Positions 1 to 6,228 are shown, counted from the first letter of the stretch. The stretch is DNA of 8,535 nucleotides from Xanthobacteraceae bacterium (GCA_030039655.1 JASHVC010000830.1:1-8535); one strand, 5' to 3'. Numbers and translations: made by a program. The notes: generated by a model from the sequence alone, not told the origin.

Positions 1-1316
1 ACCTTGTCGAAAATCTCGCCGATCTGCGCCTCGCTGACGATTAGCGGTGGTGTCAGCGCCAGCGTCTCGCCGGTGATGCGGACCATGACGCCCTCATCCT
101 GGAAGGCGCGGTTCATCGCATCGTAGGCGCGCGCGCCAAATGCGTCCGGGCGCGAGGCAAGGTCGATGCCTGCGGTGAGCCCCACGGTGCGGATGTCGAG
201 TACACCGGGCAGGCCTTTCAGCCCCATGGCGGCGTCAGCGAAGACTGGCTCCAGCTTGGCGGCGCGTTCAAACAACCCTTCGTCGCGATACAGGTTAAGC
301 GTCGCCAGCCCGGCGGCACAGGCGAGCGGATGCGCCGAGTAGGTATAGCCGTGGAACAATTCGATGGTCTGCTCGGGGCCGCGCATGAAGACCTCATAGA
401 CATGCTGCCGCGCGATCACGCCACCCATGGGCACGCTGCCGGATGTAATCCCTTTCGCAAACGTGATGAGATCGGGCGTGACACCATAGCGCTCGGCCGC
501 AAACGGATGACCGAGACGACCGAAGCCGGTAATCACCTCATCGAATATCAACAAAATGCCGTGGCGATCGCAAATGGCACGCAGCCGCTCCAGATAACCC
601 TTTGGCGGCGGCAGCACGCCGGTTGAACCGGCCATGGGTTCGACGATGACCGCCGCGATCGTCGAAGCGTCGTGCAGCGCGATGATGCGTTGCAGTTCGT
701 CGGCAAGATGGCCGCCCCATTCCGGTTCGCCCTTGGTGAAGGCCTGGTGCTCGCGGTTGTAGGTCGCGGGTAAGTGATCGACACCGGTCAGCAGCGACCC
801 GAAGAGTTTGCGGTTGTTGACGATGCCGCCGACCGAGATGCCCCCAAACCCCACGCCGTGATAGCCGCGCTCACGGCCGATCAACCGCGTGCGCGCACCT
901 TCGCCACGCACATTGTGATAGGCGAGCGCGATCTTGAGCGCGGTATCGACCGCCTCTGAGCCGGAATTGCAGAAAAACACACGGTCGAGGTCGGCGGGCG
1001 CCAGCGCGGCGACGCGGCTCGCAAGCTCAAAAGCCTTAGGATGCGCAAACTGAAAGGCAGGCGCGTAATCCAACTCCTCGGCTTGGCGCGCGATCGCCGC
1101 AACGATCGGATCGCGGTTATGTCCGGCGTTGGTGCACCACAACCCGGCAGTGCCGTCGAGCACGGCGCGGCCGTCGGGCGTGAAGTAATGCATGTCCTTG
1201 GCACGCGCGATCAGCCGCGGCGCGCGTTTGAAGGCGCGGTTGGGCGTAAAAGGCAGCCAGAACGCTTCAAGATCGTTTGTTTGCAACGCCGGAGCGTTGC
1301 TCACGCTTTCTCTCAT
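1..1316 (-). CDS. omega-amino acid:pyruvate aminotransferase (class III, PLP), C terminus cut by window edge
   Basis: PLP enzyme of the beta-alanine/omega-amino acid:pyruvate aminotransferase family. It moves an amino group from an omega-amino acid or amine to pyruvate in the cytoplasm, giving alanine. Translating the minus strand from ATG 1316 gives 438 unbroken residues. The substrate-pocket motif LDGTAGLWCTNAGH is near residues 53-66. The phosphate-binding motif NSGSEA is at 117-122, GYHG at 151-154 and EPMAGS at 226-231. The cofactor aspartate is D259 in FDEVITGFGR, and the Schiff-base lysine is K288 in ITFAKG, the same number as in characterised omega-transaminases. Family length is about 440-450, so only the last few residues are missing. 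An in-frame TAG lies just upstream of ATG 1316; a GTG four codons in (1304) is an alternative start with a better purine tract ahead of it. Family confidence is high; the natural substrate (beta-alanine, taurine, putrescine or another) cannot be told. Confidence 0.93.
   Translation of the reverse strand, partial: MRESVSNAPALQTNDLEAFWLPFTPNRAFKRAPRLIARAKDMHYFTPDGRAVLDGTAGLWCTNAGHNRDPIVAAIARQAEELDYAPAFQFAHPKAFELASRVAALAPADLDRVFFCNSGSEAVDTALKIALAYHNVRGEGARTRLIGRERGYHGVGFGGISVGGIVNNRKLFGSLLTGVDHLPATYNREHQAFTKGEPEWGGHLADELQRIIALHDASTIAAVIVEPMAGSTGVLPPPKGYLERLRAICDRHGILLIFDEVITGFGRLGHPFAAERYGVTPDLITFAKGITSGSVPMGGVIARQHVYEVFMRGPEQTIELFHGYTYSAHPLACAAGLATLNLYRDEGLFERAAKLEPVFADAAMGLKGLPGVLDIRTVGLTAGIDLASRPDAFGARAYDAMNRAFQDEGVMVRITGETLALTPPLIVSEAQIGEIFDK
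1283..1300 (-). other. UNCG-type tetraloop hairpin in early codons of the aminotransferase
   Basis: On the minus-strand mRNA, GCAACGC and GCGTTGC form a perfect 7-bp stem around the loop TCCG. The closing C-G pair makes it a cUNCGg loop, an unusually stable class. It starts 16 nt after the ATG at 1316 and covers codons 6-11. It could slow translation initiation or be a coding accident. Confidence 0.45.
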
Positions 1317-1502
1317 GACCGTCTATCCCGTCGCTTCGCTCCGAACGGTACCGGCTTGTCGGGGTCGTGGCGCTGATGTACCACCACTTAGAGGCATTAT
1401 CGATTGCCACGGCCGGTTTGGCTGTGCGGTCCGTGTGGCTCGGCGTAACCTGCGGCGTAAACTTCTCATAATCTTTCTCATCGCCTCTATACCCCGTCTG
1501 CA

Positions 1503-1522
1503 GATCGCTTGCGATCGCGATC
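1503..1522. promoter_or_regulatory. nested palindromes, candidate operator
   Basis: GATCGC-TT-GCGATC (1503-1516) is a perfect inverted repeat. It overlaps a second perfect palindrome, GATCGCGATC (1513-1522). Three GATC tetramers fall within 20 bp. The site is roughly midway between the two divergent genes, where an operator would be expected. The protein that might bind is unknown. Confidence 0.3.
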
Positions 1523-1592
1523 CATCGATATGCGCGAATCCCTATAAAAGAGCGGCAAAGCAAGTTGATCGGCGTCTCGTTACGTACTGGAA

Positions 1593-1606
1593 GCCGACAG
1601 ATTTGG
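1593..1606 (+). repeat. 14-bp direct repeat, copy 1 (upstream of first Crp/Fnr gene)
   Basis: GCCGACAGATTTGG, identical to the copy at 2572-2585. This copy starts 80 bp before its gene's ATG at 1673. It is either a shared binding site or a remnant of the tandem duplication that made the paralogues. Confidence 0.6.
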
Positions 1607-1672
1607 TTGGTGTGGAGCTCATGCGAACGATCTGTTGTGGTGTTTGCGGGTAGGCCCTCCGGCGCAATTTGG

Positions 1673-2335
1673 ATGACAAAGCATACGCGATCACGCCAAG
1701 CGTTCGATTTTTCGCGCCTTCTAAACGGTCGCGGCGCCAACCAATCTCGTCTACGGGTGGCTTCAGGCGACCTGATTTGCAGGCAGGGAGACCCTGCCGA
1801 TGCCCTGTTCTACATTGAGAAAGGCAGGGTCAAGGTGACTATGGTTTCGGCGAGAGGCAAGGAGGCAATGGTCTCAGTGCGCGCCGAGGGTGACTTTGTT
1901 GGTACCCGAGCGCTTATCGCGCGCCGGCGTGGCTTTTCCGCGACGGCCCTAACCGAGTGCTCGATGGTGCGGGTGACGGCCTCAGCGATAGTCCGCTTGC
2001 TGCGCGAGGAGCCAGACTTCGCAGAAATGTTCGCGACCTACCTCATTCGGCAGAGCATCCGCGACCAACAGAATCTTGCCGTTCAACTGACGGATTCAAG
2101 CGAACGTCGCTTGGCAGGGGCGCTGCTACGACTTGCCAGCAACGGCGGCGGCCAAAAATCGCAACCGATCGCGCTGCGGGTCAGCCAAGCTGATCTGGCC
2201 AACATGATCGGTACCACGCGCTCGCGCGTCAGCTCCTTCATGAACAAATTCAGAAAGCAGGGCTTTATCGACTACAACCGGCGCGGCGATGTGACGGTGC
2301 ATAGGGCGCTATCAAAGGCGTTGCATGACCCATAG
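1673..2335 (+). CDS. Crp/Fnr-family transcriptional regulator, paralogue 1
   Basis: A 220-residue cytoplasmic DNA-binding regulator. Residues about 25-115 form the cyclic-nucleotide-like beta-roll (SGDLICRQGDP, FYIEKGRVKV, GDFVGTR), about 115-140 the dimer helix, and 169-200 the winged helix-turn-helix (VSQADLANMIGTTRSRVSSF). The stretch aligned with the cAMP phosphate-binding Arg-Ser of E. coli CRP reads GFSATAL, with no arginine, and there is no N-terminal cysteine cluster of the FNR type. Neither cAMP nor an Fe-S cluster is therefore the obvious ligand. ATG 1673 is chosen over the ATG at 1565 because the protein then aligns end to end with its neighbour: MTKHTRSRQAFDF against MARERRSRLEFDP. 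The ribosome site is weak. Target genes are unknown; the divergent aminotransferase is a possible target. Confidence 0.88.
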   Translation: MTKHTRSRQAFDFSRLLNGRGANQSRLRVASGDLICRQGDPADALFYIEKGRVKVTMVSARGKEAMVSVRAEGDFVGTRALIARRRGFSATALTECSMVRVTASAIVRLLREEPDFAEMFATYLIRQSIRDQQNLAVQLTDSSERRLAGALLRLASNGGGQKSQPIALRVSQADLANMIGTTRSRVSSFMNKFRKQGFIDYNRRGDVTVHRALSKALHDP

Positions 2336-2571
2336 TCAAATAAAATGCGGGCGCATGTCGTCGCCTTTGCCTTTGCCGCCAAGAACGCCGTGATCGCACG
2401 CAAAATTGATTATCACTGCCCTGTTCGACCTACGCGGGAACCGGACCGCATTCAGCTTGTTGGTTTGCAGCAGAAGGCGACAAACTCAATGGCTTTTGCA
2501 TCCCCGCTCGTCGTGACCGACGGCGCCAAGCTTCCCTGAAGTCGCTTGTGCGACGGTCAAAATAGAACATC

Positions 2572-2585
2572 GCCGACAGATTTGG
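2572..2585 (+). repeat. 14-bp direct repeat, copy 2 (upstream of second Crp/Fnr gene)
   Basis: GCCGACAGATTTGG, identical to 1593-1606. It starts 129 bp before the preferred ATG at 2701, or 108 bp before the alternative ATG at 2680. The flanks show little further identity beyond a few bases, so the 14-mer stands out. Confidence 0.6.
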
Positions 2586-2636
2586 CTCTGTAGGATTCAG
2601 ATTCGGGACCCTGAAAGTTGCGCTTCGGTATGATTC

Positions 2637-2664
2637 CGCGGCCCTGCGGCAGCAGGAGGCCGCG
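2637..2664 (+). promoter_or_regulatory. GC-rich leader hairpin enclosing an AGGAGG
   Basis: The outer arms CGCGGCC (2637-2643) and GGCCGCG (2658-2664) are a perfect match. Inside them CTGC (2644-2647) pairs with GCAG (2652-2655) around the loop GGCA, leaving a 2-nt bulge (GA). The Shine-Dalgarno-like AGGAGG at 2654-2659 is buried in the 3' arm. It lies 20 nt from ATG 2680 and 41 nt from ATG 2701, too far to serve either start directly. Confidence 0.45.
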
Positions 2665-2700
2665 CACGGATACCAAGCCATGTCCGCCTTGGGGCAATTC

Positions 2701-3372
2701 ATGGCAAGGGAGAGACGGTCAAGGCTCGAGTTTGATCCGCGGCGGTTTCTTACCGGACGCGGCACGGGTCAATCGCGACTGCAGCCGACGCCTGGCGACA
2801 TCATCTGGACTCAGGGCGACCCCGGTGAGGAGCTTTTCTTTATCGAGAAGGGCTGGGTCAAAGTCTCCACGGTTTCCCGCAATGGCAAGGAGGCGCTGCT
2901 CGCACTTCCCGGCGAAGGGGAGTTCATCGGCACGCGTTGTCTTATCGAAAGTTACAAGCGGATCGGCACCGCAACGGCGCTGGGTGAGTGCTCGCTCGTG
3001 CGCATCACCAAGCCGGCCTTCATCCGGCTGCTGCGTCAGGAGCCGGATTTCGCCCAGATGGTGCTGACTTGTGTCGTGGCCCAAGCTCTCCGCGCCCAGA
3101 GAATTCTCGCCGAGCAAATGACGAATTCCAGCGAGCTCCGCTTGGCAAGAACGCTGCTGCGGCTTGCCAACGGCAGCGGCAGCCACGACCAAAAATCCCA
3201 GCGTATTTTGGCACGGGTCAGCCAGGCCGATCTCGCCAGCATGGTTGGGACGACGCGCGCTCGCGTCAGCCATTTCATGAATAAATTCCGGCGGCAGGGC
3301 TTTATCGACTACAACCGCCAGGGCTACGTGACGGTTCACAAGCGGCTGTCGAAGGCGCTCCAAGACCGATAG
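2701..3372 (+). CDS. Crp/Fnr-family transcriptional regulator, paralogue 2
   Basis: A 223-residue regulator, about 60% identical to the 1673-2335 product by hand alignment, with only three gap residues. Identity is highest in the helix-turn-helix: about 46 of the last 60 residues are the same. Domains: beta-roll about 25-116 (PGDIIWTQGDP, FFIEKGWVKV, GEFIGTR), dimer helix about 116-141, DNA-binding domain 172-203 (VSQADLASMVGTTRARVSHF). The segment matching the cAMP-binding Arg-Ser of CRP is RIGTATAL, so classical cAMP binding is doubtful. ATG 2701 matches the paralogue's start residue for residue; ATG 2680 would add seven residues (MSALGQF) and cannot be excluded. Near-identical recognition helices imply overlapping DNA targets. 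The ligand is unknown. Confidence 0.88.
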   Translation: MARERRSRLEFDPRRFLTGRGTGQSRLQPTPGDIIWTQGDPGEELFFIEKGWVKVSTVSRNGKEALLALPGEGEFIGTRCLIESYKRIGTATALGECSLVRITKPAFIRLLRQEPDFAQMVLTCVVAQALRAQRILAEQMTNSSELRLARTLLRLANGSGSHDQKSQRILARVSQADLASMVGTTRARVSHFMNKFRRQGFIDYNRQGYVTVHKRLSKALQDR

Positions 3373-3396
3373 CGGTCCGTCGACAAACGCTTCAAT

Positions 3397-3416
3397 TTAT
3401 CAACAGCTTATCCACA
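3397..3416 (+). promoter_or_regulatory. pair of DnaA-box-like 9-mers
   Basis: TTATCCACA (3408-3416) matches the consensus DnaA box TTATNCACA exactly. TTATCAACA (3397-3405) is one base off. They lie in the same orientation 11 bp apart, in an AT-rich spacer 24 bp after the stop of the second Crp/Fnr gene. DnaA also acts as a transcription factor at such sites. No replication genes are near, so this is not evidence for an origin. Confidence 0.4.
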
Positions 3417-3462
3417 TACCATCGTTGTACAAAATTGCACAGCACAACACCCGATTGCGTGG

Positions 3463-3481
3463 CAATATAATGACACTATTG
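3463..3481 (+). promoter_or_regulatory. candidate -10 box overlapped by an inverted repeat, upstream of the TPR gene
   Basis: TATAAT (3466-3471) is a perfect -10 hexamer, about 80 bp before ATG 3550; no good -35 sits 17 bp upstream. The inverted repeat CAATA-N9-TATTG (3463-3481) spans it, which is the usual position of a repressor site. Further upstream is another repeat, GTTGT (3424-3428) with ACAAC (3444-3448), containing the palindrome TTGTACAA (3425-3432). Confidence 0.4.
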
Positions 3482-3493
3482 TAACGGTTCGAT

Positions 3494-3520
3494 GCCGGGA
3501 TCGAGGCGCTTTTGCCCGGC
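3494..3520 (+). other. hairpin GCCGGG-N15-CCCGGC in the 5' leader of the TPR gene
   Basis: A perfect 6-bp stem (3494-3499 with 3515-3520) is followed by TTTGTGT. It resembles a weak intrinsic terminator but is 120 bp past the second Crp/Fnr gene and lies downstream of the candidate -10. It could attenuate the TPR gene or end read-through from the regulator. Confidence 0.35.
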
Positions 3521-3549
3521 TTTGTGTAGCAGTTGCTGTAGGTTCGGGG

Positions 3550-5481
3550 ATGATCGATTGGCACTCTTTTGCGGCCCCCGCGGCGGGGGCCGCAAAGGTG
3601 CAGGCGCTGCAAGAAGCGATCCGCACCGAAGATATCCACAGGCAGCTTGAGCGCATTTGTGCTGGCACAGCGTTCCGCGGATCGTTGCGCTTAACGCGTT
3701 TTCTCACGTTCGTCGTCGAGACGACTCTTGCGGGGAAGAGCGATACCGTAAAGGCCTACACGATCGCGGTCGAGGCGCTGGATCGCGGCAGCGATTTTAA
3801 TCCGGAGAGCGATCCAATCGTACGGGTGGAGGCCGGACGGCTGCGCCACGCGCTCGCACGCTACTACGCCGAAGCCGGCCGCAATGACGCCGTAGTAATC
3901 GATCTCCCACGCGGCACCTACGTCCCGGTCTTTCATCGCGCGGGAACGAAGAATGACGGCTCGCCGGCACTGGCGCCCTACAGATTCGAGGGTGCGCCAG
4001 GCGAAGCCGACGACGCCCCGACGAGTGGCGGTCAGCGCGCGTTTTCTTCCGCCACCTTGCGGACGCGCGCCGCACGAACCGCCCGAATTGCCTTCTATTC
4101 CGTTGCCGCGTTGGCGATCTTGCAAGTGCTGTTCGATATTGACCAGCAGTTTACCGGCGGCGGCAATCGCGGACTGCTATTCAAGTTATGGCCGACGCGC
4201 AATGCGGTTGCTGTGCGACCTCCAGCCCGCGCAGGCGAGCCGGTCATCTATGTCGAGCCCGTGACGGCCGTTGGCGAACCCACGCCGGATGTTCCCTCGC
4301 CCTCGATGATCCGCGAACGAATGTTCGATGCGCTCGCGCGTTTCGACGACGTGACCGTTGTATCCGACCCGCCGCGCGACGGCCCAGCCGCCTTTCCTTC
4401 TGCACCTAAATTCGTCGGCAAATCGGGGCCGAATTACCGTCTTACTACTGCAGTCAACTATTTTCCGGATGGGTCCGTATTGGAGGCAGTGCTGCTCATC
4501 GATGCGGTCGACGGGATCATCGCGTGGGCCAAATCCTACGATCACAAAGGTGACTCGAATCCGAACCGCCCCAGGGGTCACATCTCCAGAGACGTGGCGC
4601 AAACGCTCTTGCAACCATTCGGGGTCATTCAGGCACGCGAGGCTAGCAAACGCACCAACGCCGACCCCATGCAGGACTCTTATCGCTGCATCCTCGACAC
4701 CAACGCCTATCAGCGCAGCTTCGACCCGTCGCTTTATGGTCCAGCGCGCGACTGTCTCGAACACGCCGCCGCCGAAGCCCACCCGCTTTCCGGCGTGCTC
4801 GTGAAACTCGCGCGGCTCTATATAAGCGATTATCAATTCGGCGGCGCCGGTGGACCGGCAGGCAATCGCGCCACACTCGACCGCGCCTATCAGATGGCCG
4901 AGCGAGCCGTCGACAAAAAGCCCGCAAGTGCGGCCGCGCAGTTTGCCATGGAGCAGGTTCTGCTCGCCTGCGGGGACTTCGAGCAAGCGAAGGTTGCCGG
5001 CGAAAATGCGCTAAGCCTCAATCCCTATGACAACGCCGTCATCTTCGGCCACGCCGCGCGACTTATTTTGACCGGCCAGATCGACGAGGGAATAGCGTCA
5101 TTGCGACAAAATACAAACAAAAAGACCGCGGTTTGGACAGGGCACCACTTCCTGCTGGCGCTCGGCTCTTACCTCAAGGGCGACCTCACGACCGCTGAGC
5201 TCGAGGTCAGTCAGATCGCCAATGAGAATTTTGCGCCCGGCCTGGTGCTGGATGCCCTGGTCGCCGCGAGCAACAAGAACCGCCTGCGTGCGCGGCACGA
5301 CGTTGCGTTGCTTTACGCGAAGTATCCGTCTTGGCGAGACGATCCTCGCGCCAATATCGGCTATTTCCTGCCAGACCACGATATGGCCGATCGCATCGGC
5401 AACGACTTCGCCGCTGTTACCGTCGATCTGAAAAGTCACGCCGACATGGTCGGCAGCGTGGCGCCTGCACCACACCCATGA
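3550..5481 (+). CDS. membrane-anchored TolB-like/TPR signalling protein ('adenylate cyclase-like' N terminus)
   Basis: A 643-residue protein of a type frequent in rhizobia. Residues about 28-130 carry the domain often found ahead of cyclase or TPR modules: RFLTFVVETTLAGKSDTVKAY, then SDPIVRVEAGRLRHALARYY, then a basic/proline stretch ending YVPVF. One hydrophobic segment at about 178-197 follows an arginine-rich run and is a likely membrane anchor. Residues about 231-332 resemble the TolB-N/CadC-type periplasmic fold (VIYVEPVTAVGEPT, then YRLTTAVNYFPDGSV and LIDAVDGIIAWAKSYD). Residues about 410-600 are alpha-helical TPR-like repeats (for example 441-457 and 474-491). No cyclase catalytic motif and no clear winged helix is visible, so its output is unknown. 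ATG 3550 follows GGTTCGGGG; GTG 3598 would exclude the palindrome-encoded residues and is an alternative start. Confidence 0.82.
   Translation: MIDWHSFAAPAAGAAKVQALQEAIRTEDIHRQLERICAGTAFRGSLRLTRFLTFVVETTLAGKSDTVKAYTIAVEALDRGSDFNPESDPIVRVEAGRLRHALARYYAEAGRNDAVVIDLPRGTYVPVFHRAGTKNDGSPALAPYRFEGAPGEADDAPTSGGQRAFSSATLRTRAARTARIAFYSVAALAILQVLFDIDQQFTGGGNRGLLFKLWPTRNAVAVRPPARAGEPVIYVEPVTAVGEPTPDVPSPSMIRERMFDALARFDDVTVVSDPPRDGPAAFPSAPKFVGKSGPNYRLTTAVNYFPDGSVLEAVLLIDAVDGIIAWAKSYDHKGDSNPNRPRGHISRDVAQTLLQPFGVIQAREASKRTNADPMQDSYRCILDTNAYQRSFDPSLYGPARDCLEHAAAEAHPLSGVLVKLARLYISDYQFGGAGGPAGNRATLDRAYQMAERAVDKKPASAAAQFAMEQVLLACGDFEQAKVAGENALSLNPYDNAVIFGHAARLILTGQIDEGIASLRQNTNKKTAVWTGHHFLLALGSYLKGDLTTAELEVSQIANENFAPGLVLDALVAASNKNRLRARHDVALLYAKYPSWRDDPRANIGYFLPDHDMADRIGNDFAAVTVDLKSHADMVGSVAPAPHP
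3568..3596. other. perfect 29-bp GC-rich palindrome in the first codons of the TPR gene
   Basis: Left arm TTTGCGGCCCCCGC (3568-3581) and right arm GCGGGGGCCGCAAA (3583-3596) are exact reverse complements around a single G at 3582. In frame it encodes low-complexity Ala/Pro/Gly residues at positions 7-16, which the family would not be expected to need. No T run follows on either strand, so it is not a standard intrinsic terminator. Confidence 0.7.
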
Positions 5482-5673
5482 GGCGGCAAGTTCGCTAGTC
5501 TGGCGCGGGAATTTATTTGCAGATAGAATGTTCTTTGTCTTGGCGGACCCTCGCTAACTGCCTGACGGCAAGAAGTATTGATGTCATTTGTTACGGTCGG
5601 TAGACGGACCCTTCGTCGAATTTCTTAAAAGGCGCTGGCTGCGGCGCAGCGTGGGCGGGCTTCAGGGAGGAGC
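5482..5673. other. intergenic region upstream of the Met-rich periplasmic protein gene
   Basis: This 192-bp stretch has no gene. TGCC-TGAC-GGCA (5559-5570) and GCTGCG-G-CGCAGC (5638-5650) are short hairpins without T tracts. A weak promoter candidate is TTGATG (5578-5583) with TAGACG (5601-5606) at 17-bp spacing. Similar strings GCGGACCCTCG (about 5543) and ACGGACCCTTCG (about 5604) recur 61 bp apart. Confidence 0.4.
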
Positions 5674-6228
5674 ATGATGCGCATATCTTTAGACTGGCTG
5701 TTTCTCGCCGCCTTGTTGACAACGATCGCGCACGCCGACCGGGTAAACGCCGCCGACGTGATGAACACGAAAAGCATCGGGCCTTACCGTGTGGAACTGC
5801 ATGTGCTGGCTGGCGAATCGTTTTTTAGCAAGCAAGATGTGGCGGCCAAAAACTTGACTGAGGGAATGGAAATTGAAGGTGGTGCCGGGCCGGTGATGCT
5901 GGACGCACCCTCGCACCCCAATCATCATCTCGTCGTAAGTGTGTTCGACAAGAAGAGCGGCCACACGCTTGCCAATGCGGTAGTAACGATGAATTTCGTT
6001 CCCGTGGACCGCCGCGGCAGTCCTGAGGGTGCGGCGGTCGAAGTTCCGGTCGTCGTGATGCAAGCAATTGGAAAAGGGCCGGCATCTACGCATTACGGCA
6101 ACAACGTCACTATGCCGGCAGGTCGTTACCAGGTCACCGTAACGGTTGATGGCAAGAAAGTTGTCTTCGCCGCCACGGTATCCGACACGCCGACAATGCC
6201 GATGCCAATGGGTCACATGAAAATGTAA
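5674..6228 (+). CDS. exported Met/His-rich periplasmic protein, possibly related to P19/Tp34 metal-binding proteins
   Basis: A 184-residue precursor with an N-terminal signal peptide (hydrophobic core about 8-19; likely cleavage after VNA near residue 27). The mature part looks like a beta-sandwich. HPNHHLVVSVFD (81-92) is followed by HYGNNVTMPAGRYQVTVTV (140-158). The latter resembles the HYG-x-N-x-K/T-M ... G-x-Y-x-V motif of the P19/FetP/Tp34 periplasmic iron/copper-binding family, as recalled rather than searched. Candidate ligands are M75, H81, H84, H85, H140 and the Met-rich tail MPMPMGHMKM. No FTR1-type permease is beside it. The ribosome site GGGAGG (5665-5670) is strong, and its spacing fits ATG 5677 slightly better than ATG 5674. 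Export is well supported; the family call is moderate. Confidence 0.82.
   Translation: MMRISLDWLFLAALLTTIAHADRVNAADVMNTKSIGPYRVELHVLAGESFFSKQDVAAKNLTEGMEIEGGAGPVMLDAPSHPNHHLVVSVFDKKSGHTLANAVVTMNFVPVDRRGSPEGAAVEVPVVVMQAIGKGPASTHYGNNVTMPAGRYQVTVTVDGKKVVFAATVSDTPTMPMPMGHMKM

Larger units (their letters stand above)
1317..1672. other. gene-free divergent regulatory region between the aminotransferase and first Crp/Fnr gene
   Basis: This 356-bp stretch has no credible gene; the open frames crossing it have no ribosome site or recognisable domain. It must hold promoters for both flanking genes. Visible elements are nested GATC palindromes (1503-1522), a TATAAA hexamer at 1543-1548 as a possible -10 without a convincing -35, a GANTC site (GAATC 1536-1540), and one copy of a 14-bp motif at 1593-1606 that recurs upstream of the second Crp/Fnr gene. 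Confidence 0.6.
2336..2700. other. gene-free spacer and leader of the second Crp/Fnr gene
   Basis: This 365-bp stretch between the paralogues has no convincing gene. A 64-codon open frame at 2345-2539 lacks a ribosome site and any domain. Visible structures are a 5-bp hairpin GTCGC-TTGT-GCGAC (2541-2554), copy 2 of a 14-bp repeat (2572-2585), three GANTC sites (2594-2598, 2600-2604, 2632-2636), a TATGAT hexamer at 2629-2634 as a possible -10, and a strong GC-rich hairpin (2637-2664). The length suggests the second gene has its own promoter. Confidence 0.6.

Noticed and set aside
1267..1740. Minus-strand open frame of 157 codons across the divergent region
   Set aside because: It overlaps the starts of both real genes, has no ribosome site and shows no domain or sensible composition.
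2345..2539. Plus-strand open frame of 64 codons between the Crp/Fnr paralogues
   Set aside because: It has no Shine-Dalgarno sequence, no signal peptide and no recognisable motif.
2719..3363. Minus-strand open frame of 214 codons
   Set aside because: It lies wholly antisense to the second Crp/Fnr gene, whose domains are unmistakable.
3397..3480. Possible replication origin because of DnaA boxes and AT-rich DNA
   Set aside because: There is only one consensus box and one near-match, with no dnaA, repABC, parAB or iteron array nearby.
3558..3572. Sigma-54-like promoter TTGGCACTCTTTTGC
   Set aside because: Only 9 bp separate the GG and GC elements instead of the strict 10, and it lies inside the proposed coding start.
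4186..4986. Minus-strand open frame of 266 codons
   Set aside because: It is antisense to the TPR protein gene; no ribosome site or domain is evident.
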